From Nitrospiria bacterium (GTDB taxonomy: Bacteria; Nitrospirota; Nitrospiria; Nitrospirales; UBA8639): a stretch of 9,403 bases of DNA. Of this stretch, positions 1-7,137 are shown piece after piece. Positions within the stretch are counted from its first letter, which is position 1. Each line of letters starts with the position of its first letter. A program made the position numbers and the translations under genes. The stretch lies in contig JAUIKP010000095.1 of NCBI GenBank assembly GCA_030430725.1, positions 1 through 9,403 on the forward strand. The letters run 5' to 3'. The notes under the pieces are model-generated. The model searched no databases and was not told where the DNA came from. It saw only the letters and a program-made list of their open reading frames with translations.

Positions 1-75
1 ATGAACAAGCCACAAGGTAATGAAAAGCACCAGGAGAAGACCTACAATCTGAGACACATGCGAAAGAGTGAGCAT
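1..75 (-). CDS. Possible 5' end of an unidentified gene with an N-terminal hydrophobic segment (partial)
   Basis: On the minus strand a reading frame opens at an ATG (75-73) and stays open to the window edge, giving 25 codons. A GTG seven codons upstream (96-94) is in the same frame and could be the start instead. The peptide has a short polar start and then an uninterrupted hydrophobic run, IVGLLLVLFITLWLV, at residues 10-24 from the ATG. This looks like a signal-anchor or transmembrane helix. The frame lies about 80 bp downstream of the DUF748 gene stop on the same strand, where a following gene would be expected. No good Shine-Dalgarno sequence is seen before either start. The overlapping plus-strand frame (1-204) is highly basic, runs into the DUF748 gene antisense and looks like chance. 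With only 25 codons visible, no function can be assigned. Confidence 0.35.
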   Translation of the reverse strand, partial: MLTLSHVSQIVGLLLVLFITLWLVH

Positions 76-154
76 ATGCCAGGAGAGCGGATTCACCTTA
101 GATCGGAAAACACACGGTTACCACCTCGGACCATTAAGATCTTTGGAAAGGGAC

Positions 155-3115
155 TCAATTCGCGGCTAAGGCCAAAGGACTCCGGACGGTGTGTTCTTCC
201 GTGACGGGACTGAGGTTCGGTTCAAGTACGAACACTCTATCACCGGATACCTTTCCCTCCTGGATGAGAAAATCCCGAATGCCTTGAGCCCGTTGCTGAG
301 CCAGGAAACGAAGTTGCTCGTCCTCAACCTTGATCGATTCAAGCAATCGGGATCTCATCTGCTCAGGCAAAGGAATGTCCGGAGTCTTCCCTTCGGGAGA
401 AGAAGATGGGTTCGAACGAGACCCAAACTGCTCCACATACATCTCGTGAAGCAAGTGTTCTTCCTCCTCCGGACTCAGTTCAATCTGTTCGAGAGACACC
501 CCCTTCGTCACAGAAGAAGAACCCTGAATAAATTTTTGCTTTTGCAGTTGTTTCCGTAATTCCCCGGCAGCCAGACCCTGGCGATCGACCTGGGGATCGG
601 CAGCCCCGGCGATATCCAGTCGCAAGGCCGGACGATCGCCTAGCGCTTGACCAAGCGCCTTCAGCTTTTCCTGCTCAGGAGGGGACAACTGCGCATTCCC
701 CGCAGGAAAGACCACATATTGAAGTTCGTCACCACTACTTCCCACCAACCCTCCGACCATCGCAAAAGGAGAGGTCGCAACTTTCGTCAAGAGATTCCCC
801 AGGGCCTTCCAGATCATTCCTCCATAACTAAAATCCGGATCGTCCAAATTCCCGCGAACCGGCAAATCAATATCGATCTGTCCCTTGTGGTCTTTGAGTA
901 AGGCCAACGCAAGAGGAATGGGCAACGACGTCGCATCCGGGCTTTCGATTTTCTCACCCATGGTTAACTGGTCAATCAATACCTTATTTTCACCAACCAG
1001 CGTCTTGTCGGAAACTTCATACTCAAGATCCAACGACAGCTTCCCTTTTGTAATGGGATACCCGGCATAATGAGCCGAATAAGGAGAGACCGTCGGGAGA
1101 TCAAGATTGTTGAACGTGATAGTCACGTCTGTATAGGCATCTTCACTCAAAGGATTAATTTGCCCGACAATTTTGAATGGAGCGTATTGATCTACCGTCC
1201 CTTGTAACGCAACATCGGCTTTGGCTAATTGATCCGAAGAAAGCCCTTTCAAGGTGCCGGTCAGCCCCTCAATTTTTGTGACGACATTGGGGGAAATGGA
1301 TTGATCCGTAAAGCGGGCCAGGAGATTGTTGAGCGTGACGGTCCCAATCGTGACCGGAGTCGGTGGCCCTCCATGAGTGTCCGCTTCTGGTGAATGTTCG
1401 TCTGGGGCCGACTCGTTGTGGGGTAGGGATCCAGGTGGTGAGAATAATCGTTTGAGGTTCATCCCTCCATTCGCCTCAATCAACAATGCCAGCGTTGGGT
1501 TAATCAGTTCGATTTCCCGAAGATTGACCGAGGTCGGTTCAATTTGAAGGTTTAACTCTTTGAGTTCCAATGCCTCCCACGTAAGAAACGGGTTGGTCTG
1601 CATGGGATCGTCAAGGGCGAATTTGGACACTCCCATCCCTCCCTGAAATGTCACCATCGGTTGAGTCTTGGATCCAACCTGATAGTGTGTCGTTCCCTGC
1701 AGCGTCAGTGCCCCGTCTCCGACATCAAATTGCACAAAGGGAGCCATATAGGGTTGAAACGGCCGAACGGCAATATCCGTCAGTGCCACGTCTAGTGTAA
1801 TTGTCAAAGGGTCTGTCTCCAGTGTGCCTTGCAAGTTTGCCTTTCCGGTTTCATTGAACTGAAAGGAAAGATCAATGGGAAGAGGCTGGTCCATAGCCAT
1901 AGACACATCCGAGGTGTGAAAATGAATGGTGTCCAATAGCAATGTGACAGGATCTTCAGGTTGGCGATCCTCGAATTCAATCGTGAAATTATCCAAGGCC
2001 AGATCCTCAATGACCATCCTCCACGGATTGGCCTGGGAAGGCTCCGGTTCAGGAGCTGTCCGACTTTCTAAATCCACAGGGGAAAACAGCGTGTGATAAT
2101 TGACCACCCCATCTTTCCCGACCCATCCGGTAAAATGAGCGTCGCGAGACGTGATCGAGGGAATGCGAACGTCCTGCTTGGCCACATCAACCGAGACCCC
2201 GTTGACTTCAAAGAGGGGAATCGTGATCACGGGGGAGAGGACCCCTTTCTCCTGAATCTGTAAATCCTGAATTCTCAGACTTCCCCCATCCACCAGCACA
2301 TTGACCCCTTGGTCTGTCGTGGACATTTGATAATGTCCCTTTAGAGTCATCTGTCCTTGAGGAATCTGAAATCGGACCAGATCCTGTACATAGGTCCATA
2401 GTCTGGGCAATTGGTAATCTTCAAAAACCAACCGGCCTTCGGACTGAAATGGTTCCAGAGTAAGGGTCCCTTCCCAGGTAATTTTCTCACCTGCACTGCG
2501 TTCAGCTGAGAGTACATAGGAATTCGCCTGACCTTTTTGCGTGCTAAACTGTTCTAGCGTAAGAGTGATTGGCACGAAATGCGCCACAAATGGAGTTGGA
2601 CGGGAATGATCCCGGAATTCCAACATTCCCTGTTGAATGGAAAGTTGTTCGATGAGAATCGCCGGCAATTCTTCTGATTCCTGTGGTGGGGTTTCCTCAG
2701 AGAGAGCCTCGGGAGGGACATCCTGAGATTCGGAAGAGGAGCCTAATGCGGCGAGATTCAAGGACCCGTCGGCGCGCACCCATGCCAATCCATATGGCAA
2801 CTCCAACCGAATTTCCGCAAACGTGTAGGCTTGGTTCACCAGCGAAACGGCAGGATCGAAATTAATGAACAGGTCCTCAAACCCCAACATAGGTGAGCTA
2901 TCCTGTTCCTGAACATCAAATCCGTTTATCCGTAGTGTAAACAGAAAGGGATTAAACCGGACTTCCTGAATGGCCACCGGCCGACCGAGTTGCTCCGAAA
3001 GCCTTGGAGGAACCTTCGTGGTAATCGCCCAAGGAATCACCAGAAAACCCACCACAGTATAGAGTAAGAGCAATCCAAGCAGAATAAGCAGAAGAATTTT
3101 GCCATTTTTTTTCAT
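155..3115 (-). CDS. DUF748 / AsmA-like membrane-anchored envelope protein
   Basis: A 986-residue protein. It begins with a short basic stretch (MKKNGK) and one hydrophobic helix at residues 7-31, so it is probably anchored in the inner membrane with the remainder in the periplasm. The body alternates short beta-strand-like segments typical of the AsmA/DUF748 superfamily. Family-like blocks include RPVAIQEVRFNPF near residue 45, a central segment naming a filling domain around 370-480, and a long block around 590-780 ending in KDHKGQIDIDLPVRGNL. The C-terminal part (VVFPAGNAQLSPPEQEKL, near 805) resembles the OmpA-like tail often seen in DUF748 proteins. Three Pro/Ser/Glu-rich linkers (about 125-150, 555-580 and 900-915) separate the blocks. 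AsmA-like proteins are linked to outer-membrane lipid transport and biogenesis; a specific role here is inference. It is transcribed divergently from ffh. No clear ribosome site precedes the ATG, but the signal-anchor start supports it. Confidence 0.85.
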   Translation of the reverse strand: MKKNGKILLLILLGLLLLYTVVGFLVIPWAITTKVPPRLSEQLGRPVAIQEVRFNPFLFTLRINGFDVQEQDSSPMLGFEDLFINFDPAVSLVNQAYTFAEIRLELPYGLAWVRADGSLNLAALGSSSESQDVPPEALSEETPPQESEELPAILIEQLSIQQGMLEFRDHSRPTPFVAHFVPITLTLEQFSTQKGQANSYVLSAERSAGEKITWEGTLTLEPFQSEGRLVFEDYQLPRLWTYVQDLVRFQIPQGQMTLKGHYQMSTTDQGVNVLVDGGSLRIQDLQIQEKGVLSPVITIPLFEVNGVSVDVAKQDVRIPSITSRDAHFTGWVGKDGVVNYHTLFSPVDLESRTAPEPEPSQANPWRMVIEDLALDNFTIEFEDRQPEDPVTLLLDTIHFHTSDVSMAMDQPLPIDLSFQFNETGKANLQGTLETDPLTITLDVALTDIAVRPFQPYMAPFVQFDVGDGALTLQGTTHYQVGSKTQPMVTFQGGMGVSKFALDDPMQTNPFLTWEALELKELNLQIEPTSVNLREIELINPTLALLIEANGGMNLKRLFSPPGSLPHNESAPDEHSPEADTHGGPPTPVTIGTVTLNNLLARFTDQSISPNVVTKIEGLTGTLKGLSSDQLAKADVALQGTVDQYAPFKIVGQINPLSEDAYTDVTITFNNLDLPTVSPYSAHYAGYPITKGKLSLDLEYEVSDKTLVGENKVLIDQLTMGEKIESPDATSLPIPLALALLKDHKGQIDIDLPVRGNLDDPDFSYGGMIWKALGNLLTKVATSPFAMVGGLVGSSGDELQYVVFPAGNAQLSPPEQEKLKALGQALGDRPALRLDIAGAADPQVDRQGLAAGELRKQLQKQKFIQGSSSVTKGVSLEQIELSPEEEEHLLHEMYVEQFGSRSNPSSSPEGKTPDIPLPEQMRSRLLESIKVEDEQLRFLAQQRAQGIRDFLIQEGKVSGDRVFVLEPNLSPVTEEHTVRSPLALAAN

Positions 3116-3190
3116 GATTCGGCGTTTTTTCTCATGAAAGAAAACGGAATAAAGAAGATTGGATCGATAAAATCAGTTAAAATTTGACGC

Positions 3191-3219
3191 AAGCCACTCA
3201 TGATAAACTCAAGTGGCTT
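3191..3219. repeat. 8-bp perfect inverted repeat (possible operator or hairpin)
   Basis: AAGCCACT (3191-3198) and AGTGGCTT (3212-3219) are exact reverse complements separated by 13 bases. The element lies about 76-104 bp upstream of the DUF748 start, on the promoter side of that gene. On neither strand is it followed by a strong T-run, so a regulator-binding site is at least as likely as a terminator. The function is inferred from symmetry alone. Confidence 0.45.
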
Positions 3220-3427
3220 AACGTGTCGGTTCATGATAACGGCCTGATTCTTTGAGAGCTAGTCTGATCCACGCTGTCTCTTTACGCCTCCGCAATCCCA
3301 GCCCCCCGAAATCGATCTTGATTAAGGCCCTGCGCGCTCATCATGGGAATTACATAAATTACGTGAATCCAAAAGATTTCAGGTCGATACCATCCCGGTT
3401 TCATCCAACCAAAAGGTTGTACTCAAC

Positions 3428-3457
3428 TTGACATGCCTTATGTTTGTTCACTATTGT
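3428..3457 (+). promoter_or_regulatory. Predicted sigma70-type promoter for the ffh operon
   Basis: A perfect -35 box TTGACA (3428-3433) is followed after 18 bp by the -10-like hexamer TATTGT (3452-3457, 4 of 6 matches to TATAAT). Transcription would start near 3464, giving a 5' leader of about 39 bases before the ffh ATG. It is the best promoter-like pair in the gap and sits correctly for the ffh-rpsP-rimM-trmD-rplS run. Confidence 0.6.
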
Positions 3458-3502
3458 CTTGGGTTTGCTTAAAATGGTGTATTTTCCATTGGATCCCTTT
3501 TC

Positions 3503-4891
3503 ATGTTTACCACGCTGACAGAGAAAATCGAAAAAGTTTTCAAGCAGTTACGCGGTCAGGCCGTCTTAACTGAACAAAATATTACCGATGCCTTAAAAGA
3601 GGTGCGCCTGGCGCTGCTGGAAGCGGACGTCAATTTTAAAATTGTTAAGGACTTTATTGAGAAGGTTCGGATTAAGGCTGTCGGCCAGGAAGTCCTGAAA
3701 AGTCTCACGCCTGCCCATCAAGTGGTGAAAGTTGTCTGGGAGGAACTGCGGGACCTTCTTGGGCATGATCAAAGCACCCTTCATCTTTCTTCACAACCTC
3801 CTACCGTCATTATGATGGTCGGATTGCAAGGCTCAGGCAAGACCACCACCACCGGAAAACTTGCGAATTATTTTAAAGCCGAAGGCAAGAGGGTTTTGTT
3901 GGTCGCAGCCGATCCCCGTCGCCCGGCCGCAGGAGATCAGCTGACATCACTGGGAACTGACCTGGATATTCCCGTCCATCGTGGGGAAAACGAGGGTCAA
4001 GCCGGTGCCCAGGCCGTTCAAACCTGTCGGGACGGAGTCGCCCGCGGACGTGATCACGGGTACGATGTGGTGCTCTTAGATACCGGTGGTCGATTGCAAA
4101 TCGATGAAGAATTGATGCAGGAATTAGTTGATATCCAGACGGGCGTCACGCCACAGGAAGTTTTGCTAATCGCCGACTCCATGACCGGACAGGAAGCGGT
4201 TGCTGTCGCCGAACGTTTTAATCAGACCCTTGGTCTCACCGGCGTCATTTTAACGAAGGTGGAGGGCGATGCCCGTGGCGGAGCGGTGCTTTCAATTCGG
4301 GCGGCAACCGGCAAACCCATTAAATTCTTAGGAATCGGAGAAAAGCTGGATGCGTTAGAACCCTTTTATCCAGACCGGATGGCCTCCCGCATCCTTGGTA
4401 TGGGTGATGTGCTGACCTTGATCGAGAAAGCCCAGGAGAACTTTTCTCAAGAACAAGCGGTCGCATTGCAAAAAAAGGTTTCGAGCAATACCCTGACGTT
4501 GGAGGATTTTCGTGATCAGATCCAACAGGTGAATAAATTGGGGTCGTTCGATCAGATTTTAGACATGCTCCCCGGAGGACAAAAAATTAAAACGATGATG
4601 GGTTCCGGCGCCGCCGGGAATGCTCAGCTACCCGAAAAAGAAATGAAACGGGTCGTGGCCATCATTGATTCGATGACCCCCCGCGAAAGACGGGATCATA
4701 CGATTTTAAATGGGAATCGGAAAAAGAGGGTGGCCAAAGGCAGCGGAACATCCGTTCCGGAGGTTAATCGGCTCATCAAGCAATTTTTGGATGCCCGACG
4801 CATGATGAAGTCCCTGGTCGGAGGGCAGATGGGGATGGGAAAAGGAAAAAAGCGTGGGAAGCTGATCCGCCGAGCGATCCATGCCCGGTAA
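3503..4891 (+). CDS. ffh: Signal recognition particle GTPase Ffh (SRP54)
   Basis: Ffh binds 4.5S/SRP RNA and hydrophobic signal sequences emerging from the ribosome, and with its receptor FtsY delivers nascent membrane proteins to the translocon in a GTP-dependent cycle. The 462 residues match the family length. The N-domain helical bundle occupies about 1-95. The G-domain has the P-loop GLQGSGKTTTTGKLA (107-121), the DPRRPAAGDQL segment (137-147), G3 as DTGGRL (193-198) and G4 as TKVEGDARGG (251-260). The methionine-rich M domain follows from about 300, with the SRP RNA-binding SGTSVPEVNRLIKQF (414-428) and a Met/Lys-rich tail. Two motifs are unusual: G3 is normally DTAGR, and G4 is normally TKxD, where the Asp reads guanine; here it is Glu254. 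The ATG has only a weak GGAT (3491-3494) upstream. It is the first gene of the rightward cluster. Confidence 0.97.
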   Translation: MFTTLTEKIEKVFKQLRGQAVLTEQNITDALKEVRLALLEADVNFKIVKDFIEKVRIKAVGQEVLKSLTPAHQVVKVVWEELRDLLGHDQSTLHLSSQPPTVIMMVGLQGSGKTTTTGKLANYFKAEGKRVLLVAADPRRPAAGDQLTSLGTDLDIPVHRGENEGQAGAQAVQTCRDGVARGRDHGYDVVLLDTGGRLQIDEELMQELVDIQTGVTPQEVLLIADSMTGQEAVAVAERFNQTLGLTGVILTKVEGDARGGAVLSIRAATGKPIKFLGIGEKLDALEPFYPDRMASRILGMGDVLTLIEKAQENFSQEQAVALQKKVSSNTLTLEDFRDQIQQVNKLGSFDQILDMLPGGQKIKTMMGSGAAGNAQLPEKEMKRVVAIIDSMTPRERRDHTILNGNRKKRVAKGSGTSVPEVNRLIKQFLDARRMMKSLVGGQMGMGKGKKRGKLIRRAIHAR

Positions 4892-4951
4892 CAAATTGAA
4901 GTCTTCCTGAGCTTTTTCATTCATTCATATTCACGACAGAGGAGATTGCCA

Positions 4952-5230
4952 GTGGCAGTACATTTGCGACTTACACGCGTGGGCCGGCATAAACGGCCAT
5001 TTTATCGAGTTGTGGCAGCCGATTCCCGCATGCCGCGGGACGGTCGGTTCATTGAGGTTATTGGGACCTATGACCCCCTCAAGGCAAGCGATAAGGCGTC
5101 GTTCAAAGAAGATCGGGTGTTGGATTGGCTTCAGAATGGGGCTCAGCCCACTGATCCCGTCAGAGGGTTATTACGACAAACCGGTATTTTGAAAGCCTTT
5201 CGGGAATCCAAGCAAGCCCCAGCCAAATAA
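4952..5230 (+). CDS. rpsP: 30S ribosomal protein S16
   Basis: S16 is a small primary-binding protein of the 30S subunit that stabilises the 5' domain of 16S rRNA during assembly. The product is 92 residues and begins [21 protein letters not shown], the characteristic S16 N-terminus, with the conserved [14 protein letters not shown] at about 29-42 and [19 protein letters not shown] at 52-70. I choose the GTG at 4952 because it gives the conserved N-terminus and has a strong GAGGAG (4939-4944) seven bases upstream. The in-frame TTG at 4946 would be only one base from that site. It follows ffh after 60 bp with no terminator seen. The short C-terminal tail (about 80-92) is Lys/Ala-rich, as is common. 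Confidence 0.96.
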   Translation: MAVHLRLTRVGRHKRPFYRVVAADSRMPRDGRFIEVIGTYDPLKASDKASFKEDRVLDWLQNGAQPTDPVRGLLRQTGILKAFRESKQAPAK

Positions 5231-5317
5231 TCTCGGCATATCAGGGTAAGAAGAGAGGTGTTGCCCTGTTTCCTTCGAAGATTCCTTTGGGGATGCCACA
5301 GGACTCATGGCTAAATT

Positions 5318-5860
5318 ATGGGTGCTCCTGAGCCATCACCGTCTTCCATGGTGACCATTGGTCGGATTCTCAAGCCGTTCGGCGTCCAGGGTGAAGTACG
5401 TATTGAATCGCTGTCGGATGTTCCCGGGCGATTTGAAGGATTAGAGACCGTGACATTGGCCCTCCCGGATGGAAAAACCCTGGAAACGCTGGTGACCTCG
5501 GTTCGACAGATCAATCAGGGAGTGATTTTAGGGCTTTCCGCGTTTTCGACACCGGAAACCGCTGCCTTATACCGAGGGGCCTGGATCAGAATTCCGGAGA
5601 ACCCTAATCTTCCCAGGGATAGTGATACGTTTTATCAGTTTGAATTAATCGGGCTCAGGGTTGAAGATGCCGAAGGACAACCGGTAGGAACATTAGAAGA
5701 AGTGCTGGAATATCCCCAACATCATGTCTTTGTGATTCGGAGTAAGGATCGTGAAATTCTGCTCCCTGCCAGTCGGCGAACCATTGCCCTCGTAGATCTC
5801 CCGCATAAGGTTTTGCGGTTAACCTCACGCGAATGGTGGGATGCCACGTATGCGTTGTGA
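5318..5860 (+). CDS. rimM: 16S rRNA processing / ribosome maturation factor RimM
   Basis: RimM assists late maturation of the 30S head and binds protein S19. The 180 residues show the N-terminal RimM barrel, starting VTIGRILKPFGVQGEVRI (about 12-29). A C-terminal PRC-barrel follows, with FYQFELIGLRVEDAEGQPVG (about 106-125), then HHVFVIRS and ILLPASRRTIALVD. The start is uncertain. ATG 5318 has no good ribosome site nearby, and ATG 5348 (MVTIGRI) gives the more usual 170-residue length but also lacks one. The gene lies 87 bp after rpsP; no KH-domain gene (khpA) sits between them, although many bacteria have one there. Its end overlaps the start of trmD, which suggests translational coupling. 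Confidence 0.93.
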   Translation: MGAPEPSPSSMVTIGRILKPFGVQGEVRIESLSDVPGRFEGLETVTLALPDGKTLETLVTSVRQINQGVILGLSAFSTPETAALYRGAWIRIPENPNLPRDSDTFYQFELIGLRVEDAEGQPVGTLEEVLEYPQHHVFVIRSKDREILLPASRRTIALVDLPHKVLRLTSREWWDATYAL

Positions 5861-6614
5861 CATTTTGACTTTATTTCCTGAGTTGATTCACTCTGTGAGC
5901 TCACAGAGCATCATGAAACGCGCCCAGGATAAGGGCCTGCTCACGCTCAATGTCCACAACCTTCGAGACTATACCCATGATCCCCATCGGACGGCAGATG
6001 ATACCCCATACGGAGGTGGGGGCGGGATGGTCATGAAGGCTGAACCGATTTTTCAAGCCATTGACCGGATACGACTGGGCCTCAATGAAATACGCATCAT
6101 CGTTCCTTCCCCACAGGGGATCCGGTTTTCTCAGGGACTCGCGAAAGACTTGAGCCAGGATCCTCGCCCTTTGGTATTTATTTGTGGGCACTATGAGGGA
6201 ATTGACGAACGCGTGCGAACATATTTGGGGGTTGAAGAAATCTCCCTTGGTGATTATGTGCTGACAGGTGGTGAATTGGCTGCACTCGTGATGCTTGATG
6301 CGGCCATGCGCCTCATCCCCGGAGTATTAGGAGATCCACATTCTGCTCAACAAGACTCCTTTGTGGAATCCTTATTGGACTTTCCTCATTTCACTAAGCC
6401 CGTTGAAATTCGAGGGATGTCGGTTCCCGAGATTTTAATGTCCGGCAACCATGAAGCGATTCGCCGTTGGCGTCGAAAAGAATCGTTACGTCAGACGCTG
6501 CTGAAACGGCCAGATTTGTTAAATCATCATGCTTGGAGTAGTGAGGATCGTGAGTTATTGGAAGAGATTGAACACAACTATACCTCGACGTCCGGTCGTA
6601 CGACGAGATCTTGA
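5850..6614 (+). CDS. trmD: tRNA (guanine-N1)-methyltransferase TrmD
   Basis: TrmD methylates G37 next to the anticodon in a subset of tRNAs using S-adenosylmethionine, preventing +1 frameshifts. The 254-residue product begins MRCDILTLFPEL. It carries YGGGGGMVMKAEP (54-66), the trefoil-knot SAM site in VFICGHYEGIDERV (109-122) and ISLGDYVLTGGELA (131-144), then AAMRLIPGVLG with Arg154. QDSF follows with Asp169, the residues used for catalysis in the E. coli enzyme. The C-terminal tRNA-binding part has VPEILMSGNHEAIRRWRR (192-209). I prefer ATG 5850 to ATG 5841 because it gives the family N-terminus and sits nine bases after a GGTGGG element (5835-5840). The gene overlaps rimM by 11 bp, and its stop touches the ribosome site of rplS. 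Confidence 0.96.
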   Translation: MRCDILTLFPELIHSVSSQSIMKRAQDKGLLTLNVHNLRDYTHDPHRTADDTPYGGGGGMVMKAEPIFQAIDRIRLGLNEIRIIVPSPQGIRFSQGLAKDLSQDPRPLVFICGHYEGIDERVRTYLGVEEISLGDYVLTGGELAALVMLDAAMRLIPGVLGDPHSAQQDSFVESLLDFPHFTKPVEIRGMSVPEILMSGNHEAIRRWRRKESLRQTLLKRPDLLNHHAWSSEDRELLEEIEHNYTSTSGRTTRS

Positions 6615-6620
6615 AGGAGG
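6614..6620 (+). promoter_or_regulatory. Strong Shine-Dalgarno sequence for rplS
   Basis: AAGGAGG lies nine bases upstream of the rplS ATG at 6630 and overlaps the last base of the trmD stop codon. It is the strongest ribosome site in the window. This fits the known need for far more L19 than TrmD from the same message, although expression levels are inferred, not seen. Confidence 0.8.
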
Positions 6621-6629
6621 AAGACTCTC

Positions 6630-7088
6630 ATGAATCTGTTGGAGCGTTTAGAACAATCGTTGGCACAGGGAACCGTGCCGTTTTTTGAAATAGGTGACAC
6701 TGTCAGAGTCAAAGTGCGCGTCGTCGAAGAACGACAATACGGAAAAAAGAAGGAAGAGGCCAAAGAACGCATTCAGGTGTTTGAAGGACTCGTGATCGCT
6801 CGAAAAGGTCGTAAGGTGTGTGAGAATTTTACCGTTCGTAAGATTTCCTTTGGAGTAGGAGTCGAGCGAATTTTCCCCCTTCACTCTCCAAATCTGGCGG
6901 GCATCGAAGTTGTCAGAAAAGGTCAAGTGCGGCGGGCAAAGTTGTATTACCTTCGAGACAAAAAAGGCAAAGCCGCTAAAATTTCAGAACGGGAGTTTTC
7001 GCGTACACCAAAAACGGTGAAAAATGCTGCCGCGACAGCGGAAGTTCCTGAGTCCGGTGAATCAGAACTCACGGAAGTAGCGGAATAA
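6630..7088 (+). CDS. rplS: 50S ribosomal protein L19 with insertion and C-terminal extension
   Basis: L19 lies at the 30S-50S interface and contributes to inter-subunit bridges. The protein has 152 residues, where the family usually has about 115-120. The core is clear: [17 protein letters not shown] (17-33), [43 protein letters not shown] (45-87), and then [27 protein letters not shown] (92-118). Two additions are visible. A charged stretch [11 protein letters not shown] (34-44) sits where most homologues have only a few residues before KERIQ. A roughly 34-residue tail (119-152) starts basic and ends acidic ([15 protein letters not shown]). The strong AAGGAGG fixes the start. The gene follows trmD by 15 bp and precedes rnhB. 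Confidence 0.96.
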   Translation: MNLLERLEQSLAQGTVPFFEIGDTVRVKVRVVEERQYGKKKEEAKERIQVFEGLVIARKGRKVCENFTVRKISFGVGVERIFPLHSPNLAGIEVVRKGQVRRAKLYYLRDKKGKAAKISEREFSRTPKTVKNAAATAEVPESGESELTEVAE

Positions 7089-7137
7089 CGCAGGAGAAAA
7101 GGCTCCCCTTTCATTGCACACCGACTCTCCCTCATTG

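Larger units (their letters stand above)
3116..3502. other. Divergent intergenic region between the DUF748 gene and ffh
   Basis: This 387-bp gap is the only long non-coding stretch in the window. It must hold the promoters of two divergent genes. A convincing promoter is visible only on the ffh side (3428-3457). The half nearer the DUF748 gene contains an 8-bp inverted repeat (3191-3219) and repeated TCATGA palindromes. A C-rich stretch (about 3297-3308) and a TGCGCGC block (3331-3337) lie in the middle. No reading frame, tRNA or known RNA shape was recognised. Confidence 0.8.

Noticed and set aside
1..204. Plus-strand frame of 67 codons starting at position 1
   Set aside because: Its composition is strongly basic and low in hydrophobic residues, it has no visible upstream region, and it runs antisense into the 3' end of the DUF748 gene. 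The minus-strand frame in the same place looks more gene-like.
191..1070. Plus-strand frames (191-559, 647-901, 885-1070) inside the DUF748 gene
   Set aside because: They are antisense to a long frame with clear family motifs; their peptides are Arg/Leu-rich with no recognisable domain.
3093..3135. Seven-codon minus-strand mini-frame (MRKNAES) ending in a TGA that overlaps the DUF748 ATG
   Set aside because: It is very short, has no ribosome site of its own, and such overlaps occur easily by chance; it is too weak to call a leader peptide.
3141..3192. Possible minus-strand promoter for the DUF748 gene (TTGCGT, 17 bp, TATCGA)
   Set aside because: Only three of six bases match in each box; this is not above background in an A/T-rich region.
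3345..3368. AATTAC repeated 9 bp apart with partial symmetry
   Set aside because: The symmetry is imperfect and the segment is A/T-rich, so chance is a sufficient explanation.
7093..7112. Possible hairpin hiding the rnhB ribosome site (GGAG/CTCC or AAAGG/CCTTT)
   Set aside because: Stems of only four to five base pairs compete with each other, and the rnhB start itself is uncertain.
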